From the NCBI GenBank assembly GCA_002127295.1, contig NFUV01000002.1, positions 124,001 to 188,000 on the forward strand: a stretch of DNA of 64,000 nt, read 5' to 3'. The first letter of the stretch is position 1, and every line of letters begins with the position of its first letter. Shown here piece by piece: positions 8,390 to 14,519 of the stretch. The stretch is from Chitinophagaceae bacterium IBVUCB2. GTDB taxonomy: Bacteria > Bacteroidota > Bacteroidia > Chitinophagales > Chitinophagaceae. The position numbers were made by a program, and so were the translations under genes. The notes below the pieces were generated by a model. The model saw only the letters and a list, made by a program, of their open reading frames with translations, was not told the DNA's origin and did not search any database.

Positions 8390-9917
8390 CGGCATCAGTA
8401 TTTGCAGTTTCGCCTACCGCTTTTATTTTTGAATCAATGAATTTCCATTCTTCTTTAGTGATGCCCCATCTTTTGCATAATAGCTCATCTGTATAAACTC
8501 CTTCATATTTCCCCAAGTCAGGAACAAATTGAAAATTTCCTCTGGTTACATCTTGTGAAACGACAGTTTGCAGCAAAAGAAATCTGAAAGTCTTTGTAAA
8601 TAAAAATGACTTAAATGATATTACTTCTTTTTGCGTCTTTGCTGCGAATGCTACAATCCAAGATTCAGTGCAGGCTTCCCCGGGTTTGGCAATTCTTGTA
8701 TTACCATCATAATAAAATCCAACAGGTTTGGAGAAGTCTGTTTGACCTGCAATTGGTGCTCTCGGTATGAGAAGTTTATATTTATCAAGCAAATTATAGC
8801 TGTCTGATAATTCCTCTTTCTTTATATAAAGTAATCCTTGTCTTTGAGTGAAATAACAAGGAATTCCAGATTTAGATGGAGTATGATGACCTCTTACTCC
8901 AAATGGTTTTGAAGGCGAAACTACTTCACTCAGATTTTTACCGCCATTTTCTTTTTTTGCTAAAACCTTTCTAATAATTGGAATTGCTTTGCTATGGCGA
9001 ATGAAAATTGGAAATTCATTTAGTGTTCTTTCGGATTTTTCTTGATTTCCATTTATAAAATTAGTTACCTCACAAAGTCCGGGATTATCTCTGTCCCACA
9101 AAAAGTAACAAATACCTCCTGCAACATCTACACCGGGAAACACTTCATTGGAATTTTCAAAATCAACAAGCCTTCTAATTCTTTTGTCGTTCAGCATGTC
9201 AGAACGAAAATCATCCAAACCTTTACCTCCAGCAAACCAACGAGCAGGAACAATCATAGTCAAGTATCTTGGATTTAATTTTTTGGCTTGTTCTATGAAT
9301 TTGTGATAAATAGGACTTGCACTTCTGCCATGCCCTGCATCACTCAATTGATATGGCGGATTTCCAACGATTACATCAAATTTCATATTGAATATTTTTT
9401 CCGGTTTGTCCGTGTGAATAAAATTGTATGCGTAAGTTTCCAAAGCATCTTCACGGTCATACACTTCCTGGCTTGCTCCGCAATAGGTACATTTTGCATC
9501 GCTAAAAGTATGTTTCAGTTTTTTGTAATGAATATTGCTTTGCTCATTTTCAAATGCGTCCACAACAGAATACTTGCCATTGGCTGTTTTGCTGCAATAC
9601 ACACTTCTTTTGCTAAGCAGAGAAGTGAGTTCAGTTATGGCTATCCCAAAAATTTGCTTTGTAAATATGTGGTTGATTCTATTTTGCTTATCTGGTATTT
9701 GTGTTTCAAGTCCTTTGTCTAACCGTTTTGCAATTTCCCTTAAAAACACACCGCTTTTTGAAACAGGGTCTAAAAAAGTAGCGTTTGGGTTTCGCCAAAT
9801 ACTTGCCGGTAGCAAGTCTAAAATGTCATTGGCTAATCCCGGTGGTGTAAACACTTCATCATTACTCAAATTAGCAAGGCAGGAAAGTACATCAGGATTA
9901 TAATTTGTTTGTATCAT
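8382..9917 (-). CDS. Eco57I-like N6-adenine DNA methyltransferase
   Basis: 511 residues. It has the two hallmarks of an amino-group DNA methyltransferase: motif I FLDPVSKSGVF (residues 48-58, a variant of FxDPxxGSG) and motif IV VGNPPYQ (NPPY 186-189), with a target-recognition-type C-terminal half. A possible metal-binding set, Cys108 and CTYCG (Cys143, Cys146), sits in the insert before NPPY. In Eco57I-type and type I/III-like systems this protein methylates adenine in the host's own sites. The start ATG 9917 is one base after the stop of the upstream subunit. Not a frameshifted half of that gene: each has its own motif I. Confidence 0.88.
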   Translation of the reverse strand: MIQTNYNPDVLSCLANLSNDEVFTPPGLANDILDLLPASIWRNPNATFLDPVSKSGVFLREIAKRLDKGLETQIPDKQNRINHIFTKQIFGIAITELTSLLSKRSVYCSKTANGKYSVVDAFENEQSNIHYKKLKHTFSDAKCTYCGASQEVYDREDALETYAYNFIHTDKPEKIFNMKFDVIVGNPPYQLSDAGHGRSASPIYHKFIEQAKKLNPRYLTMIVPARWFAGGKGLDDFRSDMLNDKRIRRLVDFENSNEVFPGVDVAGGICYFLWDRDNPGLCEVTNFINGNQEKSERTLNEFPIFIRHSKAIPIIRKVLAKKENGGKNLSEVVSPSKPFGVRGHHTPSKSGIPCYFTQRQGLLYIKKEELSDSYNLLDKYKLLIPRAPIAGQTDFSKPVGFYYDGNTRIAKPGEACTESWIVAFAAKTQKEVISFKSFLFTKTFRFLLLQTVVSQDVTRGNFQFVPDLGKYEGVYTDELLCKRWGITKEEWKFIDSKIKAVGETANTDADE

Positions 9918-9918
9918 C

Positions 9919-10557
9919 TTAGCCGAGCTTTAAGAAATGAATTAGTGGAAAATCTTTTACTGGTTCATCAATTGCCGCTGCGTTTCCTTCGTCATTAAAC
10001 ATGGAGAATTGATGGGTTTGTTCTACCAAAAATTTAAAAACATAATCTCTTCTTTTTAGCATGTTCTCATTTATCATACTCCATTCAGAAAAAACGATTG
10101 GTTTTTTTGTAACAGGATTGGTAAAGTCTAAAGCATCACCCCACAAAATATTTCTCTTTAAAATAAATTTTATGCTTTTTAATAATTCTATTTTGGCATT
10201 AATGCCAAAACTGTCAACATAAATTTTGGAAAATATTGCAAATAATCTTTCCTGACATTCCAAAGTATTATCTTCTAAAATATCCACACCATAAATGCTT
10301 GAAATTGCGATTAAAGAATTTCGCTCCCATTCAAGTTGACTTGAACGGTATCTATTTTCAACTACTGATAATTTTCTTTTCAATACTTCCGCTAAAAAGT
10401 TGCCATTGCCGCAGGCAGGTTCCAGAAAACGAGAATCAATACGTTCAGTCTCTTGCTTAACCAAATCAAGCATTGCGTTTACTTCTCTCTCACTTGTAAA
10501 CACTTCTCCGTGGTCTGTTACCCGTTTTTTTGTTTTTACTTGTTTGGTATCATTCAT
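9919..10557 (-). CDS. Small methyltransferase-like restriction-modification subunit lacking NPPY
   Basis: 212 residues from ATG 10557; a TTG seven codons upstream is possible. First gene of the operon. It has HGEVFTS, then motif I FLEPACGNGNFL (residues 44-55), YGVDILEDN and ILWGDALDF, all typical of the SAM-binding half of N6-adenine methyltransferases. Where NPPY should follow it has FTNPVTKKPIVFSEW, without the catalytic motif, and the protein stops soon after. It is therefore probably a non-catalytic or partner subunit of the 511-residue methyltransferase. Whether it is a relic or a working specificity/regulatory subunit cannot be told from sequence. Confidence 0.8.
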   Translation of the reverse strand: MNDTKQVKTKKRVTDHGEVFTSEREVNAMLDLVKQETERIDSRFLEPACGNGNFLAEVLKRKLSVVENRYRSSQLEWERNSLIAISSIYGVDILEDNTLECQERLFAIFSKIYVDSFGINAKIELLKSIKFILKRNILWGDALDFTNPVTKKPIVFSEWSMINENMLKRRDYVFKFLVEQTHQFSMFNDEGNAAAIDEPVKDFPLIHFLKLG

Positions 10558-10735
10558 ATCACTAAATACTGTGTCCAATTATGAGTTTTATTGCTAAGTT
10601 AAGTCTAAAGAACTAAAATGCTTTGGTCAGTTGGGTGGTGGGTGGGCTTTGGTGCTCAGTAAAGTTATATTGCTGATGTGTCGAACAAATGTTGATAGAA
10701 ATTCGTCCGCCGGGGTGGGTGGGCTGTGCGTTGGC

Positions 10736-10801
10736 ATTTTTAGCTCTTTGCAAGGTTGGCTTTGTGTCGGGGTTTTGTGTGCCTTGCAATGTGCTAAAAA
10801 T
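10736..10801. repeat. Hairpin element, right copy, upstream of the restriction operon
   Basis: Perfect outer arms ATTTTTAGC (10736-10744) and GCTAAAAAT (10793-10801) enclose inner arms TTTGCAAGG (10747-10755) and CCTTGCAA (10782-10789), with GTTGGCTTTGTG and TTTTGTGTG between. The preceding CTGTGCGTTGGCA is also shared with the left copy at 3267-3345. The 10558-10864 gap holds this element and probably the operon promoter, but no gene I can support; it is G/T-rich on the plus strand. Confidence 0.6.
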
Positions 10802-10864
10802 AGCGTGGGGTCGGGTGGCGAAGTCTTGGTACATGAATTTGAGTAGGATGCTGTTTAGGGTGAC

Positions 10865-11059
10865 GTACAACGTCCGGGCTTGGCGATGTGGCGATATTCC
10901 GTGTTACGTAAGCCGGGACTGGTGCTGATCAAAGATATGAAGATGAGAATATATTCTTAAGCTGGGCTTTATTCGTAAAGTTGGATATGCAGCTGAGTAG
11001 CGTTATATCGATCAGGATATGTTCGTAAAGCCGCCATGACGCCAAACCCCTTGTTGGGC
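10865..11059 (-). repeat. attC-like recombination site 1 (end of cassette 1)
   Basis: Minus strand: R'' GCCCAAC (11059-11053), inner arm GGGGTTTGGCGTCATGGCGG, a middle nearly identical to attC3 (shared ATCCTGATCGATATAAC and TTCATATCTTTGATCAGCA), inner arm CGCCACATCGCCAAGCCC, a GGAC spacer and R' GTTGTAC (10871-10865). The inner arms pair over about 14 of 18 positions. R'' and R' of this site do not match each other (GTTGGGC against GTTGTAC), but each matches the far end of its own cassette. Confidence 0.82.
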
Positions 11060-11070
11060 GAAGTGCAATT

Positions 11071-11574
11071 TTACATTAGTTTCCTCTTGTTTAAATCGGC
11101 AGTCTTAATAATGAGGGTACAAACTCTCATAAATTCTGTAAGATTTCTTTTTTTTGTCGCATAGTCAGGTGACCAAACAGAATAGTATAACAAATTTTCT
11201 GCTATGCCGAATCCAATTGTGCATGTGTATCCGTCAAAACCATCAACCTTAGATTTTTCAATATCATTCTGCGATATTTTTTGAACTAGATTCGCAATTT
11301 GTGAGAAACGAGATATTTCCATTGAATAGCTTGTGTCCATCGCTGTATGGTTCCATTCCTTTGAATTATCCATGGGTTTGGAAATTACACGAATTGAAGC
11401 TGTGTCTCCCCTCTTAGTCATTTCAATAGTTACAATATGGTCTGGAATTCTTAATGACTGTATTAGTTCAAATTTGATCCTTTCAATATTCGTTTGTGCA
11501 ATGACCTCAAGTGGTGACATCCACCATAAAATGATAAAAAGAGAAGAAAAATAGTATTTAGAGACTATACTCAT
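11071..11574 (-). CDS. Cassette 1: secreted protein of unknown function
   Basis: 167 residues with a clear signal peptide (hydrophobic FSSLFIILWWMSPLEVIA, cleavage before QTN). The mature part is soluble, with two cysteines (YTCTIGFG and FMRVCTLII) that could pair. No family recognised. It is the first cassette after the attI-like site, the position that in known integrons is inserted last and expressed best. ATG lies 21 bases from the 5' core and the stop 11 bases from the 3' core. Confidence 0.72.
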   Translation of the reverse strand: MSIVSKYYFSSLFIILWWMSPLEVIAQTNIERIKFELIQSLRIPDHIVTIEMTKRGDTASIRVISKPMDNSKEWNHTAMDTSYSMEISRFSQIANLVQKISQNDIEKSKVDGFDGYTCTIGFGIAENLLYYSVWSPDYATKKRNLTEFMRVCTLIIKTADLNKRKLM

Positions 11575-11595
11575 TTAAGTAATGTTCTGCATTTC

Positions 11596-11703
11596 GCCCA
11601 ACAAGTAAATTTATGTTATAAGACGTACTCATCCAAGAAAAATAAGCATTGAAAATCAATACTTTGATGTTATATATTTTGTATTGTCGTTAGGACAATC
11701 CAC
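11596..11703 (-). other. attI-like insertion site between recombinase and first cassette
   Basis: A single core GTTGGGC (minus strand, 11602-11596) is followed directly by cassette 1. No second arm of the 195-base repeat is present: the 100 bases back to the recombinase stop share nothing with attC1 or attC3, which is how an attI differs from an attC. The core and the next bases (CGAAATGCA) match the far end of cassette 1 (CGAAGTGCA), so this junction was probably made by inserting that cassette. Its place after the 3' end of the recombinase gene, not before the 5' end, is the inverse of class 1 integrons. Confidence 0.65.
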
Positions 11704-12921
11704 CTACCAGTCTATTGATTGCTTTTTCCACAAATCATCAAACGGACTTACAATATTTACTAATTGCTTTTTACTTACATGTAAATATCTTTCTGTTGTT
11801 TTAATATCAAAATGGCCTAGTAAGTCTTTTATATATTTAATATCTGTTCCTTTTTCCAGTAAGTGTGTGGCAAAACTATGTCGCAGGCTATGTACACCTA
11901 CTTCCTTTCTAATTCCTGCTTTTTGCTTAGCTGTTGTAAATATTTGCTGTACTGTGCGAATTGGATAGGCCGTATGAGTTTGTTCAGATTCAAATAAATA
12001 TTCTAAAGGCCTTGGGGTACAGGTTTTAATGTAGCTACGCAAAATATCCAAAACAATGGGGCTTAATCCTACATAACGATCTTTTTTACCTTTAGACTGG
12101 CTTACAAATATTTGCATCCGGCTGCTGTCTATATCAGCAACTTTTAGTTTTACAATTTCACTCACTCTTAAACCAGCACTATATGCTGTAAATAGTATTG
12201 CTTTATGTTTCTTATTAGTTAATGCATTAAATAGCCGTGTTAATTCATCTTCGCTTAATAGCTTAGGTAACAGTTGAGGTTTCTTTGGCCTGGGAATAGT
12301 CCAAAAAAATTTTTCTCTTCCCAATACCTGCTCATAATAAAACTTCATTGCATTAATACGGCTATGCAATGTGTTTTCCTTCAGTTGCAATTTTTCATAG
12401 CAAAAAACAAGGTATCTTTTTAAATGCTCAGGAGTTAACTGGTCAGCAGGTATGTCTTTTAATAAATGAAGTAGTTGAGACATTTCATTTAAATAGGTTT
12501 TGATGGTGGATTGGCTGTAAGCTTTTAATTTAAGGTGCTGGTGCATGGCTGGAATTACATGTGCATTTGCACTACCCATATTCTTTTTCTTGTATACAAT
12601 TTCCCGGCTATTCACCCATGCTGGCTTTGCCTCGCTGCTAATAGCTGGAATAATTTTGCCGGCATTTGTTTTTTTAGTTTTCTTTTCTGCCAGGTATTGA
12701 TGCAGCGCCGACTGTTCAATTACAGCCAACCCTTTTAATGCAGCAAAGATTTTATTATAGTTCTCTTTACTTAGTGCAGCATACCAACATTTATGCGTAC
12801 CACTAAATTTTACAATACCGGTTTTTTGTAATGCTCCTTGAATTCTCGGGTGTATAGGAAAATAAATTCCGATAGACTCCTGCCCACGATGTTGCAGTGG
12901 CTTTAGTATTACATCTATCAT
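11704..12921 (-). CDS. Tyrosine recombinase of the integron-like element
   Basis: 405 residues from ATG 12921; a TTG five codons upstream is also in frame. Residues 15-70 are an arm-like N-terminal domain (KFSGTHKCWYAAL), 115-200 a SAM-like core-binding domain, and 215-390 the catalytic domain. Catalytic residues visible: Arg252 in AGLRVSE, Lys near 276 in SKGKKD, His344-x-x-Arg347 in HSLRHSF, His370 in LGHFD and the nucleophile Tyr379 in TERYLHV. The 60 or so residues between the Lys region and HxxR hold no extra segment like the one that marks IntI and lets it bind folded attC. It reads toward the cassettes and is followed by the attI-like core. It is Xer/phage-integrase-like by sequence; its role in cassette exchange is inferred from position. 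Confidence 0.9.
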   Translation of the reverse strand: MIDVILKPLQHRGQESIGIYFPIHPRIQGALQKTGIVKFSGTHKCWYAALSKENYNKIFAALKGLAVIEQSALHQYLAEKKTKKTNAGKIIPAISSEAKPAWVNSREIVYKKKNMGSANAHVIPAMHQHLKLKAYSQSTIKTYLNEMSQLLHLLKDIPADQLTPEHLKRYLVFCYEKLQLKENTLHSRINAMKFYYEQVLGREKFFWTIPRPKKPQLLPKLLSEDELTRLFNALTNKKHKAILFTAYSAGLRVSEIVKLKVADIDSSRMQIFVSQSKGKKDRYVGLSPIVLDILRSYIKTCTPRPLEYLFESEQTHTAYPIRTVQQIFTTAKQKAGIRKEVGVHSLRHSFATHLLEKGTDIKYIKDLLGHFDIKTTERYLHVSKKQLVNIVSPFDDLWKKQSIDW

Positions 12922-12939
12922 TTGATAAATTGTCAAATG
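12919..12939. promoter_or_regulatory. Palindrome over the recombinase start codon
   Basis: CATTTGA, 7 bases, TCAAATG: perfect 7-bp arms at 12919-12925 and 12933-12939. The ATG of the recombinase lies in the outermost bases of one arm. Only 43 bases separate this ATG from the stop of porT, so control sequences must lie here or within porT. A repressor site or a start-occluding RNA hairpin are both possible. Confidence 0.4.
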
Positions 12940-12964
12940 AATTTACAACATCTAAAGAGAAAAA

Positions 12965-13714
12965 CTATCCTTCCAAATGAATCGAAAACACAATCATCCT
13001 TGATTGTATCTTATCAAATACATTGGAAAATTTCAGGTTCTCATCCCGGCCATGAATATTACGCAGGCCATTGCTGATCTTTATTTCTGGAGAAAATATA
13101 AAACTGGGGAAGAAAAAATTAAAACCTATTCCAAACTCAGGACCAAAATCATACTTGCCGATCTTTACCAGATCATCACCTCTTTTTGACCGGGCATTAC
13201 TCGCCATATCAATATCGGCTTTAAAACCAGCCAGTGTGTACACTCTAAAATTTCCAATCCTATCACTCTGAAATTTTAACTGTATCGGGAATGACATGAT
13301 AACCGATTCTACTTTTTTGGTAGCTTCTGTGGCACCATCCAGGTCGGGGTATTTTAATTTGTAATAAATACTGCGTTCAATAAACATTAACTGTGGATTG
13401 AAGCGAAGTGCAAAACGATTGGATAAACGAGCCGTTGCATGCAGGCCCAATGTAAGTCCACCGGAGTTTACCGGTTCTGCTACCATCACACTATCATATT
13501 GTAAAAAGCGGGGATGTAATTCGGTTTGAAAACGAGCCAGGTTTACACCGATGGTAATGCCAAAATAATAGGGCTTTACATCATGGTCGGTTTTATTTAA
13601 CTCAATACCTTCAAACTGTGCCTGCACTAATGATGAAAGCAACAATGCACCTGCTACTAATAAAGAGGTTGTCCTGTTCTTTATATAGGCTTTCTTCCGG
13701 AGTAAATGCAACAT
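12965..13714 (-). CDS. porT: PorT-like outer-membrane beta-barrel protein
   Basis: 249 residues: signal peptide (SLLVAGALLLSSLVQAQ), then an eight-strand-type barrel of the porin-family/PorT kind (YYFGITIGVNLARF near the start, LALRFNPQLMF-like strands, DFGPEFGIGFNFFFPSF later). PorT is an outer-membrane component of the type IX secretion system. In Bacteroidota it commonly follows the menaquinone methyltransferase gene, as here. It overlaps the end of ubiE by 34 bases on the same strand, so the two are co-transcribed. A T9SS substrate is encoded at 16441-18045. The porT name rests on family likeness plus this neighbour. Confidence 0.8.
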   Translation of the reverse strand: MLHLLRKKAYIKNRTTSLLVAGALLLSSLVQAQFEGIELNKTDHDVKPYYFGITIGVNLARFQTELHPRFLQYDSVMVAEPVNSGGLTLGLHATARLSNRFALRFNPQLMFIERSIYYKLKYPDLDGATEATKKVESVIMSFPIQLKFQSDRIGNFRVYTLAGFKADIDMASNARSKRGDDLVKIGKYDFGPEFGIGFNFFFPSFIFSPEIKISNGLRNIHGRDENLKFSNVFDKIQSRMIVFSIHLEG

Positions 13715-14433
13715 ATTCCTAAGCTTAATGAACTGTACTCAGCTTGAGTATAGCCCACTTTTTTTAAAATGTCAGTAAATAATTGGCGATCCGGAAACGC
13801 ATTAGCCGACTCATTCAAATATTGGTATGCTTCTTTATTTTGCCTGAATAGCCGGGCCACCTGCGGTGCCACTATTCCCATATACAAATTGTACAAACCC
13901 TTTATTGCTTTACGTCGTGGTTTTGAAAATTCAAGTATCACTACCTGGCCACCGGGTTTTAATACCCTTTTCATCTCGGCCAGGCCATTTTCCAGGTTTT
14001 CAAAGTTCCGTACTCCAAATGCCACCATCACGGCATCAAACGTATTATCCGCAAAATTTATTGTTTCGGAATCTCCCAGCTGTAAGTGGATTTTATCCAC
14101 AAGTTGCTCTTTTTCAATCTTTTTTCTACCTAATTCCAGCATTCCTTCGGAAATATCAATACCGGTTATCCGCTCAGGATACAGCATTTTCCAGGCCAGC
14201 AAAGCCATATCAGCCGTGCCGGTTGCCACATCCAGTATATGTGCAGGCTTATCTTTTTTAAAGCGGCGAATGGCTTTTTTGCGCCATCCAATATCAGTTC
14301 CGGCGGAGAGGAACCGGTTTAGTTTATCATACTTTCCGGCAATTTTATCGAACATATCAGCTACCTGTTCCTTCTTCGTTTTCTGCGAATCTTTAAAGGG
14401 TATGATATGGTCATGTGGTAATATCTCAGACAT
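13681..14433 (-). CDS. ubiE: Demethylmenaquinone methyltransferase (UbiE/MenG)
   Basis: 250 residues from ATG 14433; an in-frame TTG three codons earlier is less likely. SAM-binding motif ILDVATGTADMAL, GIDISEGML, and the family signatures FDKIAGKYDKLNRFLS and VMVAFGVRNFENL, plus RVLKPGGQVVILEFS. It methylates demethylmenaquinone to menaquinone, the respiratory quinone of Bacteroidota. First gene of a two-gene unit with porT. Confidence 0.95.
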   Translation of the reverse strand: MSEILPHDHIIPFKDSQKTKKEQVADMFDKIAGKYDKLNRFLSAGTDIGWRKKAIRRFKKDKPAHILDVATGTADMALLAWKMLYPERITGIDISEGMLELGRKKIEKEQLVDKIHLQLGDSETINFADNTFDAVMVAFGVRNFENLENGLAEMKRVLKPGGQVVILEFSKPRRKAIKGLYNLYMGIVAPQVARLFRQNKEAYQYLNESANAFPDRQLFTDILKKVGYTQAEYSSLSLGICCIYSGRKPI

Positions 14434-14439
14434 GGGGTG

Positions 14440-14447
14440 CAAAGGTA
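14440..14447 (-). promoter_or_regulatory. Possible -7 box of ubiE-porT
   Basis: TACCTTTG on the minus strand, the same octamer as in the atpD promoter, ends 6 bases before the ATG at 14433. No good TTG is found 20 bases upstream, so this is a half-supported promoter. Confidence 0.3.
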
Positions 14448-14519
14448 AAGCAAGTTTATAGTTTTGAGTTTGCTGTTTATAGTTTTATAGCAAGTTGTTT
14501 ACTTTATCTTGCACACATC

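Larger units (their letters stand above)
1437..12939 (-). mobile_element. Integron-like element: tyrosine recombinase, attI-like site and four gene cassettes
   Basis: Read on the minus strand: recombinase gene (12921 to 11704), attI-like core (11602-11596), then cassette 1 (one gene), cassette 2 (four-gene restriction operon), cassette 3 (one gene) and cassette 4 (one gene). Each cassette ends in a 194-199 base inverted-repeat site (attC1 10865-11059, attC2 3000-3198, attC3 2337-2530, attC4 1437-1633). All genes share one orientation. Stop codons lie 7-19 bases from the next core in the three single-gene cassettes, the compact packing known for integron cassettes. The 5' core of each cassette is complementary to the 3' core of the same cassette over 7-15 bases, and cores differ between cassettes. 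The layout with the recombinase reading toward the array matches that known for the Treponema denticola integron. Seen directly: sites, orientations, complementarity. Inferred: that the recombinase acts on them. Confidence 0.82.

Noticed and set aside
8382-10557. The two methyltransferase genes as one gene broken by a frameshift
   Set aside because: Each has its own motif I and proper start; the stop and next ATG are one base apart as in coupled genes.
3371-10557. Operon as BREX or DISARM
   Set aside because: No PglZ, BrxC-like ATPase, DrmA/DrmB or phospholipase-D gene is present; content fits a restriction-modification-like system better.
10613-10870. Short overlapping open frames on both strands upstream of the restriction operon
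   Set aside because: They are low-complexity G/T-rich translations across the hairpin and have no coding look.
1437-11059. Spaced 195-base repeats considered as a CRISPR array or IS copies
   Set aside because: Only four units at gene ends, each with inverted arms and cores; no regular short spacers, no transposase, no Cas genes.
14415-14519. Upstream extension of engB
   Set aside because: The extra residues are hydrophobic and unlike the family; the ATG at 14520 gives the standard start.
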